Shown piece after piece: positions 15,122 to 23,358 of a DNA stretch of 29,379 nucleotides (position 1 is the first letter of the stretch; every line of letters starts with the position of its first letter). Origin of the DNA: CAZDHT01 sp964505325 (GTDB lineage Bacteria > Planctomycetota > PUPC01). The position numbers were made by a program, and so were the translations under genes. The notes beneath the pieces were generated by a model. It did not search any database, had not been told where the DNA came from, and saw only the letters and a program-made list of their open reading frames with translations. Location: positions 1 through 29,379 of the forward strand of contig CAZDHT010000038.1 of the NCBI GenBank assembly GCA_964505325.1, in the 5' to 3' direction.

Positions 15122-16680
15122 TCTCGGACGCGCAAAGCCACCGCCCCGTCCGTGCGGCCGGCCTCGACGTGAATGAGCCGCTCCCCGGCCGACGCGGCGT
15201 ACTTGCACGCGTTGTCCACCAGGTTGAGCAGGATCTGCTCGACGGCTGACGCGTCGGTTTGCGCGCAGACATCCAGCACCTCGTCATCCGCCTCGACGAC
15301 CAGCTTCATGTCGGCCTCTTCTGCCCGACGGGCGAGCCGCTCCTTCATCTGATCGAGGAGGCCGCGCACGGTGACGCTCTCGGTGCGGCCCTTTGTCCGG
15401 CCGCGCTCCAGCCGGGCATAAGCCAGGACGTTCTCGACCAGGTGGCTCAGGCGCTCGGCCTCCGTGCGCAGCGTGCCCAGATAGTAGCGCCGCTTGTCCT
15501 CATCCCGCACCATGCCCTGATCGAGCATTTCGGTATACATCCGGAACGTGGTGAGGGGGGTGCGCATCTCGTGCGTCACGGCCGAGACGAAGGCGCCGCG
15601 CCGCTCGCTCAGAACCACCGCCCCGCGCAGGAGCACGGCCACCGCCGTCGCCGCCAGCAGCACACAGACCCACGCGATAATGAGCGACAGCCGGATCGGC
15701 GAGAACGGACCATCGGACAGAAGGTCGACCGCGCCCGGCACAAGTCGGACGGGAAGGGCGGCCAGCATCCGGGTCTGCCCGTCAGGGCGACCGTTTTTCA
15801 GCGGTTCGAGGCGAGCGGCGGGAAGCAGTTCCCGGGCCTCTGCAATGAGGCGCTTCTGTATCGCGGGCCAGTCGAGCCAGCAGCCCTGGACGTAGTCCTT
15901 GCCACCGATCGAAATCCGCCGGGCGAGCACCAGGGCCTCGCCGCGCCAGATCGGCTTCAAGAGGCCCTCAAGCACTTCGTCCGCCCTCGGCAGGTCGGCG
16001 GCGATACCCTGGGCCTGCTGGGGCGCCTGCTCGGCAAGCTTCGAGATGGTCTGGCGCCGCGCCCGCCATTCGGCCTGGCTGCGGCCCTGTTGTCGCGCGA
16101 TCGCCTTGTTGTTGATGAGTTGGGTGATTTGAGGCGGGATGGGGGCGGCCGGCCGGCGCTGTCCCCGGGGGAGCGTGGCCAGCAGGGCCTCTCTACTGAC
16201 GAAGGCCTTCAATTGACCCAGCCGGCGTTCCGACGCGAGGATCGTCTCGTGCGTGGCATAGCCCAGTTCCGCGAGGTCGCGCATGTTGCCGGTCGGCACC
16301 TGCGGCGACGTCAGCTCGCCCGCCGGGCCGAACTGGAAATGCAGCAGGATGTACGGCGAGACCTGGGTGAGCAGCGGCGACGGGGTAAGGACCTCGCCCT
16401 TGCCGATCTTGGCGAACATCGCCGTGTAGGCGCGCTCGACGGGATAGAATGCGGTGTATGCGAAATACGGCCGGGCGTTTTCCTGCGCGATGAGCGGCGA
16501 CAGCGCCGAGTCCATCCGCCACAGCGCGAGGCGGACGCTCTCTTCGAGCTCCGCCTGGCCGCGTGCGTCGCGCTCGGCGCGGTCCAGCCGGAGCGCGGTC
16601 ACGCTGACCCATCCCATCGCCGCCAGCAGGACGGCCAGGCACAGCGCAAACAGAACCCAGATGTGCCAAGGACGTTTCAT
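14902..16680 (-). CDS. Membrane-bound sensor histidine kinase
   Basis: The 592-aa kinase is the last gene of its operon. Residues 6-30 are a membrane segment in the leader MKRPWHIWVLFALC. A long periplasmic region (about 35-325) has no known sensor domain that I recognise. A second membrane segment, LSLIIAWVCVLLAATAVAVL, follows at about 327-350. Then comes the HisKA domain with FVSAVTHEMRTPLTTFRMY (phosphorylated His about 370) and the HATPase domain: LLNLVDNACKYA (N box), DHGPGVL (G1) and GVGLGLALSRRLARSMGG (G2). The linker region is short. Its likely partner is the response regulator that begins the operon at 23275. Twelve bases separate it from the upstream gene. The 3' end overlaps the convergent propeller gene by 220 bases. 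Confidence 0.92.
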   Translation of the reverse strand: MKRPWHIWVLFALCLAVLLAAMGWVSVTALRLDRAERDARGQAELEESVRLALWRMDSALSPLIAQENARPYFAYTAFYPVERAYTAMFAKIGKGEVLTPSPLLTQVSPYILLHFQFGPAGELTSPQVPTGNMRDLAELGYATHETILASERRLGQLKAFVSREALLATLPRGQRRPAAPIPPQITQLINNKAIARQQGRSQAEWRARRQTISKLAEQAPQQAQGIAADLPRADEVLEGLLKPIWRGEALVLARRISIGGKDYVQGCWLDWPAIQKRLIAEARELLPAARLEPLKNGRPDGQTRMLAALPVRLVPGAVDLLSDGPFSPIRLSLIIAWVCVLLAATAVAVLLRGAVVLSERRGAFVSAVTHEMRTPLTTFRMYTEMLDQGMVRDEDKRRYYLGTLRTEAERLSHLVENVLAYARLERGRTKGRTESVTVRGLLDQMKERLARRAEEADMKLVVEADDEVLDVCAQTDASAVEQILLNLVDNACKYAASAGERLIHVEAGRTDGAVALRVRDHGPGVLRKDAPNLFRPFRKSARDAANSAPGVGLGLALSRRLARSMGGDLRLDETVKDGACFLLTLPAPSGSS

Positions 16681-16692
16681 TCGGCCTTGTCC

Positions 16693-18384
16693 CTATTGTA
16701 CGGCTTTGCTCTTGGTTATGTCCACGGGGGCTCGCGTCCGAAGGCGGTTGAGCCCCCGAGCCAGGAACTCAAGCTTGTACTCGTCAACGGGGAATCGGGC
16801 CGGCAGAAAGAGACCGGGAACGAACATCTGTCCTGCCGGCGCGGGGTTCAGACCATCGTCGAGCCACGCGCCCCGCCACTGGCTGTGGGTGCGCCACACG
16901 CCGCCGGACACCGGGAATTCTTCGAACTGCCACACGATCTCTTTCCGCTTGTGGCTCACGTAGTGGGCGACGGGATCAAGGAACCGCGCCCGCACGACAC
17001 CGAGGCTGGTGGGGCCCGGCCGGTTCGACCACGCCGCGGTGATCTGGAAACGAATGCCGCGGGGCAGACGCATCAACGCCGCACGTAGCGAGACGCTCCG
17101 CTGGAAGAGACCACGGCCCCGCCTGTCGTTCCCGCGCTTGCCCTTCTTCTTCGAGGGGCCGGTCCCCTGGAGCTTGTTGGTGACGGGGCGACAGGCGAAC
17201 GGCGCCGCCTGCTGCCGAAGGACCGCTTCGACGAACGCGACATTCGCCTTCGTGTGCGGCAGGCGCACATGGGCGTGGGCGCCCGCCTTGGCGGTGCCCA
17301 CGACGAACCGGTCGCCGATCTTCTCCTTCCCGTAGTAGCCGTGGCCGCCGCCGTACACCAGGCCGGGGCCCAACCCCATCAGCAGCGGAAAGGCCGGCCC
17401 TGGCGCTGGGGGCGGTGTCGCGGGAGCCTTGCCGCGCAGCACCCGTGTCGAATGGTAGGCGAGATGCACGCCCCCCAGCCCGCTGATCTCACCTGCCCGA
17501 CTGCTGACCTTCACCTCGGCCACGAGCGGGGCGCGGAAGAACCGCCAGGCCAGCGCAAGCCGCTGCATGGCATCATGCTCGGCCCGAAGCGTCTTCTGGA
17601 GGTCGCCCAGAGGATCGGCCTGCAACTCCTTCTTGATACGAGCGACATCCTGGTCGGTCACCCGCTCCAGGCTGCGCAGTGCGACGGTGGTGACCTTGCC
17701 GTCCTTCGACGGCCAAACGGAGTCGACCGCCAAGACGAACTTGGCCCGTCCCGGCGTCAGTGGCCGAGCTTTGGGGTAAGCTCGCCGCCAATACACGATC
17801 TCGGTACGGGGGCGTTCGCCGCGCAGCGCTTCGTCCGCGACGAAGAACAACTTGACCATGCCATTGGTCTTCTCTCGCCGGGCCAGGCGCGCCACCAGCA
17901 CGATTGGGGACAGCTTCCAACCGGGCACCGTCCATTCTCGGAAATCGTGGCGGTGGCCCGCGCTGTCGGGCAGAATGTCGAGAACACTTGCGGACAGATG
18001 GCTCCCCGTTGCGTCGAACGCCACGAGCCAGCGGCTGCCCGCGGGGTAACGCCGAAGGTCCTCGCCCATCAGGCCCCAGAGAACGATCGTCTTCGGGGCG
18101 TGACGGCCGCCGAATACCTCCACGACGCGGACCGGCAAGCCACCCGGCATGCGATAAGGCTTCGCCGCTTCCGGGGACAGAACTTCGACGAGCGCGACCG
18201 TGGGCGCCAGCATGCAGCACAACTTCGTGTACTGGACCTCGGGTGGCAGCTTCGAGTCCGGCCCGTAGAGCGGCTCCAGGAGGTCGAGCGGGTCCGCCGC
18301 ACGAGCCGCCGCGGGCGGCGACGCCCCCAGGGCAACGGTGAAGCACAGCGCAAACAGAACCCAGATGTGCCAGGGGCGTTTCAT
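16693..18384 (-). CDS. Exported protein of unknown function with MKRPWHIW leader
   Basis: The 563-aa product has a typical signal peptide, MKRPWHIWVLFALCFTVALG followed by a small-residue stretch (ASPPAAARA), so it is predicted to leave the cytoplasm. I start at 18384, where the leader aligns with the kinase gene's start; an ATG three codons upstream is possible. The body has no domain I recognise. It contains two cysteines in KLCCMLAP, a repeated pattern of short beta-like stretches such as VRVVEVFGG and TIVLWGLMG, a glycine-rich LVYGGGHGYYGKEKIGDRFV, and a lysine-rich KKKGKRGNDRRGRG. TKLCCMLAPTVALVEVLS might belong to a small barrel. It sits 18 bases after the HEAT-like gene and 12 before the kinase, so it is likely cotranscribed and may be a periplasmic input or partner of the kinase. 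Confidence 0.8.
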   Translation of the reverse strand: MKRPWHIWVLFALCFTVALGASPPAAARAADPLDLLEPLYGPDSKLPPEVQYTKLCCMLAPTVALVEVLSPEAAKPYRMPGGLPVRVVEVFGGRHAPKTIVLWGLMGEDLRRYPAGSRWLVAFDATGSHLSASVLDILPDSAGHRHDFREWTVPGWKLSPIVLVARLARREKTNGMVKLFFVADEALRGERPRTEIVYWRRAYPKARPLTPGRAKFVLAVDSVWPSKDGKVTTVALRSLERVTDQDVARIKKELQADPLGDLQKTLRAEHDAMQRLALAWRFFRAPLVAEVKVSSRAGEISGLGGVHLAYHSTRVLRGKAPATPPPAPGPAFPLLMGLGPGLVYGGGHGYYGKEKIGDRFVVGTAKAGAHAHVRLPHTKANVAFVEAVLRQQAAPFACRPVTNKLQGTGPSKKKGKRGNDRRGRGLFQRSVSLRAALMRLPRGIRFQITAAWSNRPGPTSLGVVRARFLDPVAHYVSHKRKEIVWQFEEFPVSGGVWRTHSQWRGAWLDDGLNPAPAGQMFVPGLFLPARFPVDEYKLEFLARGLNRLRTRAPVDITKSKAVQ

Positions 18385-18402
18385 CAATCTCATTCCATCG
18401 TC

Positions 18403-20091
18403 TTACTTCGCCGCTGAGACGGCCTGTTTGCCCCGGTTACGGATCGCCTCGAGAGCGTAGCCGCAGTTCCGCACCATCGCCGGGTCCTTGTCGCGGCGGG
18501 CCTTGTCAAGCGCCGCCTCCAGCGGCGGGATGCATTCGTCGTTCGGCATATGGCCCATCCGGCCGGCGCGGGCGCGCTCGTTGAGGCTGTTAGCGGCGGC
18601 CCGCCGGACGTCCGCGTGTTTGTCTGTCAGCCGCGCGATGAGCGCCCGGGCGACAGCTTCGCGGTCCGTCCACCGGAAATAGAACTGCCAGCTCGTGCCC
18701 GAGAGTTGCGTCGCCGCGATCCGGCGAATCCAGAAGCGCGGGTCGTCGAGCGCCGCCAGCATGACCATCGGCGAGCGCCGAGCGACCTTGGCCGGGTCCC
18801 GCGTGAACTTGTCCGCCGGGCCCGCCTTGCCCGCCGCCTCGACGATCCACTCGGCGAACGGATACATGTCGGGTGGCTCTCTCCTGGGCGGCGCGGCCCT
18901 GTAGGCGGCAAGCAGCGCCCGAGGGTCGTGGCCGGATATGATGTCCCGGTACCGCCAGACGCCGGCGGGCAGCGAAGCCTTCGGCGGCAGGTGCGGATAG
19001 ACGATCTTCTTCGGGTTCCTCGGCGGCTGCCGAGTTCGCCATACGTTGAACGCTCTAACCACCAGCGCGGGGCCGTCGAGCCGGTTCCGGTCTTTACACA
19101 ATTCCAGGCCAATGGCCATTGCTGCGGCGCACGCGTGCTTCGCGAGCAGCCCTTCGTGCTTGAGCAGTAGGGACACCGCTTGGGGGTCGCGGATCCCCTG
19201 TACGGCCTTGGCGATCTGTGAGGCCCCCGCTCTTGCGGTGCGCGAAGGGATTGGGCCGATCCCGTAGTGAACTCCCGCACCTTCAGGAGGCAGGGCGTAG
19301 GCGTGGCGCCACGCGTGCACCGTTACCTCGCCCAGCGGCAGTCCCTCGCGGCAGCGGCCCTCCTTGATCAGCGCGACAACCCGCGCGGCGACCCTCTGCT
19401 CCAACCCCGCCCGGCGGTCGTCCGGCCACGGGCGGAGCGGACCCACCCACACGCGTTCGCCTGGCTTTCTGTCGTCTTCGTACTCCAGGTCTCCCCACTT
19501 GGCGCTCGTGAACTCCGCGAGGCGTTTGTCGTTCGGCACGCTCTTCCAGAACGACTCGACCTTGCCCCGATACACGAGGACGGTCACGTCGTCGTAGCGG
19601 TAGGCCACCAACCCAGCCCGCTGAACGCAGTTGCAGTAGGCAGTCTTGCGGTGCCGTCCCTTGAGCTTGTTGAGTTGGCCGGCGGTCATCCCCTCGGCCA
19701 GTTCGCCCGCGGCAATCAACTCTCGCCGACGGGCCGCCGCCTGTTGCCGGCGTTTGAGGATCGCGGCGATCTTGGGGGTAAGTCGGATCTTGAACGTCCG
19801 GTCCGGCGCCGCCACCTTCATGTGGGTCGGGCGAATCATCACGATGACCAGCGCGTACTCGGCGTCGGCCGGCGCGATCTTGACCTGTTCGATCCGGTTT
19901 GCCCGCATGAAGTCCTGCTTGCCGAGCTCGTCGAACGCAGCTCCCGTGATCTCCGTAACGCCCTTGAACCGATCCGCGTTTTCGGACTTGCCGCCCGGGG
20001 CTCGAATCGTCGGCGCGGAGCTTTCAACACACCCCGGCGCTACCACCAGGCAGACGCCGAACGCGATCCAGATGTGCCAGGGGCGCTTCAC
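18403..20091 (-). CDS. Exported HEAT-like protein with MKRPWHIW leader and possible lipobox
   Basis: The 562-aa protein starts with GTG at 20091, overlapping the stop of the upstream gene by four bases (GTGA). The leader MKRPWHIWIAFGVCLVVAPGC resembles those of the next two genes. APGC is a weak lipobox match, so it could be a lipoprotein. Residues about 90-220 form an unknown mixed domain (KAAYCNC-like cysteines at AYCNCVQRAG). From about 290 to the end, helical repeats resemble HEAT units: KHACAAAMAIGLELC, MVMLAALDDPRFWIRRIAAT, LTDKHADVRRAAANSLNER and PPLEAALDKARRD. It probably acts as an envelope scaffold. No catalytic residues are evident. Its position between regulator and kinase suggests a link to the signal pathway. 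Confidence 0.8.
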   Translation of the reverse strand: MKRPWHIWIAFGVCLVVAPGCVESSAPTIRAPGGKSENADRFKGVTEITGAAFDELGKQDFMRANRIEQVKIAPADAEYALVIVMIRPTHMKVAAPDRTFKIRLTPKIAAILKRRQQAAARRRELIAAGELAEGMTAGQLNKLKGRHRKTAYCNCVQRAGLVAYRYDDVTVLVYRGKVESFWKSVPNDKRLAEFTSAKWGDLEYEDDRKPGERVWVGPLRPWPDDRRAGLEQRVAARVVALIKEGRCREGLPLGEVTVHAWRHAYALPPEGAGVHYGIGPIPSRTARAGASQIAKAVQGIRDPQAVSLLLKHEGLLAKHACAAAMAIGLELCKDRNRLDGPALVVRAFNVWRTRQPPRNPKKIVYPHLPPKASLPAGVWRYRDIISGHDPRALLAAYRAAPPRREPPDMYPFAEWIVEAAGKAGPADKFTRDPAKVARRSPMVMLAALDDPRFWIRRIAATQLSGTSWQFYFRWTDREAVARALIARLTDKHADVRRAAANSLNERARAGRMGHMPNDECIPPLEAALDKARRDKDPAMVRNCGYALEAIRNRGKQAVSAAK

Positions 20092-22559
20092 GGCGTTTTT
20101 CCCTTCGCGTCAATTGGTCGTCCGAGCTTCTTCGCCACAAGGCGAATGATCCACCGTTTTTGCACGAGTTCGCACCGCCGTCGCTCATATTCTCCCACCG
20201 CCTTCACGTATGCGTTGTACGCCGCTCGTGTGCGCGGTCCGGGCGTCATCTGCCTGAAGCGCTCGAAGGTGTCGAGATTATAAACCGGCAGGGCTCTTCC
20301 GAAGCGTCCGTCGGCGATCAGCGCGGGGAAGCCGCGCCTTCCGACGCTCAACAGTGCCTCGCCTGCCGGATGCTTGTAGAGCGCGTCGGGGGCGATGCCC
20401 TTTCCAGGCGGGAACGCTCGAACGGCCTCGGCCAGCAACCGGTCTGCTCTGGCGGGCCGGCGCCCCCACGTCCATTCCTCGAGTTTTCTGAGAGCGTACT
20501 TCGCGGACTCCGCGGTGGCCCGCTCGCCCGACTCGGCAAACTTCGACAGGATGGCGCCCTGTCTGCCCTCGTATTTCATCAGCCAGGTTTCCGGCAGGTC
20601 AATCCCTTGCTGCTTTGCCGAGACCAGGACGGAGCGCAGCCGCGCCTTGCAGAGGTGTCCCATCACGAGACCCGGGTTCGGGCGGCCCCATTTCATGTCA
20701 TAGGGAACCGCGATGAACTCCTCGACGTGCAAGATGTCGCCCTCTTTCTTCACCCGGTGGAGTGCGCCCATTTCGCCAAACGGATCGAGCAGGTACCCGG
20801 AGTAGCTGCGGAAGAGGGCGTCCCTTCTCTCGAACGCCGCGCGGGCGACGCTGAGCGCGGCTTTTCTGTTTTGCACCGTACACCGTGGATGCCGCATGAA
20901 CTCCGCCAGAGCTTTGAGGCACTCATAGGGGGAACTGCTCCCCGCTTGGTTCTCCGCGGACGCCATGTACCGGCGAATCCGTTCGAGGCCGAGGGCGCTG
21001 CCGTTCCTGAGCAAGGTCCCCGCGGCGTGAAGGGCAAGCCATTCGTTCTTGTGCCGCATGACGTCTTTCAGGAACGGAACGGATTTCTCCTCGCGCCCGG
21101 CAGCGAGGCACTGCCCCGCGATCGTCACAGCCAAGCGACAGGCGGAAGCGTTGTTCTTTGCCTTCTCGGTGAGGTGGCATTCGATCTTGTTCCAGGGGAC
21201 GCCCTTGACGCCCCACTGCTCGAGTTTGCAGCAGACGGGCGCCGACGTCGCCGCGTCGCGCTCGAGGTAACCTCCGAGTTCCTTGGTCAGTATTTCCTGA
21301 AGCGCCGGTGTGGCCTCTTGGCGGTCCCGTTTCATCAGGGTGATTGCCGCGCTTCTCCGCACGGGGTAGGACTTGTCGTTGAGCGCGGCAATCAGCAACC
21401 GCGTGGCCCGATCGGTCTTGACAAACGGCGGTGCGGTCGGCGGCGGCAGCGGCACGACCTCGTCCGTCTTGATGTGGGCGACGTTGTTGACCGCCCACAG
21501 CCGGACCTTCTCGTCTTTGTCGCTCAGGGCGGTGTTCCATACGCACAGCGCTTCCTCGGTGTGCGCTCCCGCTGCCGCCTCGCGCAAGGCCCACGCGTGG
21601 AACCCGCGATTCCGCGGCTCGCCGAGCGCCAGGCGGGCGCCCTCGACGAGGACGCGCATCCCTTCGGAATCACCCTCGCCGGCGAGCACGCCGGCGGCGA
21701 CGTAGCGGATGCTTGGGCACCACTTGGGCGCTCTGACCGTCATCAGGTAATGGCGGAACGCGGGCGGGTCGATGTTGGGCCGGTTCCCCCTTCGGTAGAG
21801 CCACACGGTCGCATCCCATGCGTTCATGCGCAACGTCCTGGCGGGGACAGCGCCAGCGATCCGGTTCGGAGCCTTGTGATGTGTTTCGGTCTCGAGGAGA
21901 GTGCGCAGGTGCCACTCGAACACGCACGGTCGGTTGCACACGAAACCGTGGGCGCGCAGGCTGACGATGGACTTCCACAGGTCGACGAACGTCCGGTGCA
22001 GGTTCCTCTGTTCGACATCGAGCGCCCCGGTCGGCAGCTTGTCCAGTCCGCCAGCCCACTTGTGATACGGGCTGGTGCGCAGCATCGGCTCCGGCAAGTC
22101 GGCGGCGAGTGCCGCGTCGAGCCCATCGAAGAATTTCCAGCATACCTGGTACGCTCGCATCTGGCCGCGTTCGGACAGGACCATGCCCCGAGAGACGCCG
22201 GTGGCGCGCGCAACATAATTGGCGGGGAAGGGGAAGATGTAGTAGGCCGTTGGTCGGCCGCGATAGACGGCGACACACTTGGGCGCAACCGCCATGTTCA
22301 GGTTGCGGGTGAGGTACGCGCACGCGTCCTTCGCCGACTTCAGTTGGACGCCCTGGCGCGCCTTGCCTTCCTGTCCGGCATTGAGCAGGATGATCTCGGC
22401 GGAGGCGGGATCCAGCCGAGCGAGTCCCACGCGGCTCATGAACCGGGCGGGCTTCCCCTCCTTCGGCCAGGGGATCGCCGTGAAGCGTTCTCCCGCCACT
22501 GCGGCGCCGCCCAGGGCGAGCCATACGACAACCACAAGCTGTCGCTTGGTAGGGTTCAT
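20088..22559 (-). CDS. Exported HEAT-repeat protein of the two-component operon
   Basis: The 823-aa protein starts at ATG 22559, overlapping the stop of the response regulator gene (ATGA). A signal peptide, MNPTKRQLVVVVWLALGGAAVAGE, ends at an AVAG-type cleavage site. The first 330 residues have no familiar domain. From about residue 330 onward there are HEAT-like pairs, such as VWNTALSDKDEKVRLWAVNN, LLIAALNDKSYPVRRSAAIT, FLKDVMRHKNEWLALHAAGT and KALAEFMRHPRCTVQNRKAA. The N-terminal part includes CAYLTRNLNMAVAPKCVAVYR, perhaps a small beta domain. HEAT arrays mediate protein binding, so it is probably a scaffold outside the membrane. It is coupled to the next gene through GTGA. Confidence 0.85.
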   Translation of the reverse strand: MNPTKRQLVVVVWLALGGAAVAGERFTAIPWPKEGKPARFMSRVGLARLDPASAEIILLNAGQEGKARQGVQLKSAKDACAYLTRNLNMAVAPKCVAVYRGRPTAYYIFPFPANYVARATGVSRGMVLSERGQMRAYQVCWKFFDGLDAALAADLPEPMLRTSPYHKWAGGLDKLPTGALDVEQRNLHRTFVDLWKSIVSLRAHGFVCNRPCVFEWHLRTLLETETHHKAPNRIAGAVPARTLRMNAWDATVWLYRRGNRPNIDPPAFRHYLMTVRAPKWCPSIRYVAAGVLAGEGDSEGMRVLVEGARLALGEPRNRGFHAWALREAAAGAHTEEALCVWNTALSDKDEKVRLWAVNNVAHIKTDEVVPLPPPTAPPFVKTDRATRLLIAALNDKSYPVRRSAAITLMKRDRQEATPALQEILTKELGGYLERDAATSAPVCCKLEQWGVKGVPWNKIECHLTEKAKNNASACRLAVTIAGQCLAAGREEKSVPFLKDVMRHKNEWLALHAAGTLLRNGSALGLERIRRYMASAENQAGSSSPYECLKALAEFMRHPRCTVQNRKAALSVARAAFERRDALFRSYSGYLLDPFGEMGALHRVKKEGDILHVEEFIAVPYDMKWGRPNPGLVMGHLCKARLRSVLVSAKQQGIDLPETWLMKYEGRQGAILSKFAESGERATAESAKYALRKLEEWTWGRRPARADRLLAEAVRAFPPGKGIAPDALYKHPAGEALLSVGRRGFPALIADGRFGRALPVYNLDTFERFRQMTPGPRTRAAYNAYVKAVGEYERRRCELVQKRWIIRLVAKKLGRPIDAKGKTP

Positions 22560-23275
22560 TCTGCTTCCTGCGCTGTGTCCCCGGCCGCGAACATATAGCC
22601 CTTGCCGCGTACGGTCAGGATGACCGAGGGCTCTGCCGGATTGTCGCGGAGCTTTTCGCGGAGGCGGACAATGTGCATGTCGATGGTGCGGGTCTCGACC
22701 CCCCGTGCGTCGATGCGCCAGACGCGGGACAGGATCTCGTCGCGGGAGACGGCCCGGCCGGCGTTGCACGCCAGGTAGCGGAGCAGCTCGGCCTCGCGCT
22801 CGGACAGTTCGCAGCGGCCGCCGTCGCCATCGTAGCACACCTCGCGGCGCTGGAGGAACGCGGCGCCGCCGGGGAAGCTGACCTTCGTCACGTCGGTGGG
22901 GCGCTCGGGCGAGCGGCGGAGCACCGCTTCGACCCGCGCCAGCAGCTCTTTGACACTGAACGGCTTGACGACATAGTCGTCGGCGCCCAGGCGGAGGCCC
23001 TCGACGCGGTCGGACTCTTCGCCCCGAGCGGTGAGGATGATGACTGGCAGGGTGGGCCGGGTCACCCGCACCTCGCGCAGGATGTCCAGCCCGCCGCGCC
23101 GCGGCAGGACCAGATCCAGCAGAACGAGGTCCAGATCGGACTTCGTCGCCATGTCGAGGCCGTCATCTCCGTTGCTTGCCTCCGTTGTTGCGTATCCCTC
23201 GAACTGGAGCGCGTCAACGATTCCGCGGCGAATGGGCCGATCATCCTCGACGACCAGGATCTTTCGCTTCTGCAT
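22556..23275 (-). CDS. OmpR/PhoB-family response regulator
   Basis: The 239-aa protein has a receiver domain (residues 1-120): KILVVEDDRPIRRGIVDALQ (acidic pair D11-D12), phosphorylated D54 in LVLLDLVLP, T82 in VIILTAR and K104 in VVKPFS. The winged helix (about 135-232) contains LSEREAELLRYLACNAGRAV, RVWRIDARGVETRTIDMHIV and ILTVRGKGYMF, the typical recognition helix and wing. It regulates transcription when phosphorylated, probably by the histidine kinase at the end of the same operon. It is the first gene of the run; a clear promoter was not found in the 83 bases upstream. A weak GGGCGAG precedes the ATG. Its targets are unknown but may include this operon. Confidence 0.95.
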   Translation of the reverse strand: MQKRKILVVEDDRPIRRGIVDALQFEGYATTEASNGDDGLDMATKSDLDLVLLDLVLPRRGGLDILREVRVTRPTLPVIILTARGEESDRVEGLRLGADDYVVKPFSVKELLARVEAVLRRSPERPTDVTKVSFPGGAAFLQRREVCYDGDGGRCELSEREAELLRYLACNAGRAVSRDEILSRVWRIDARGVETRTIDMHIVRLREKLRDNPAEPSVILTVRGKGYMFAAGDTAQEAE

Positions 23276-23358
23276 GGCTCGCCCTTATTCCCTAATCCAT
23301 TCCTTGTCGGTGGCGGCTATTCTAGCGCCGCGGTCAATACCGGCGCCAGGCCTCCCGG

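Noticed and set aside
20160..22598. A long open frame on the plus strand opposite the HEAT gene.
   Set aside because: It lies wholly antisense to a gene with a signal peptide, coupled starts and HEAT repeats; its translation is proline/arginine-rich with no domain. High GC produces such frames.
23276..23358. A promoter for the response regulator operon: TTGACC and TAGAAT are present on the minus strand.
   Set aside because: They are only seven bases apart, too close for sigma-70, and no better pair was found.
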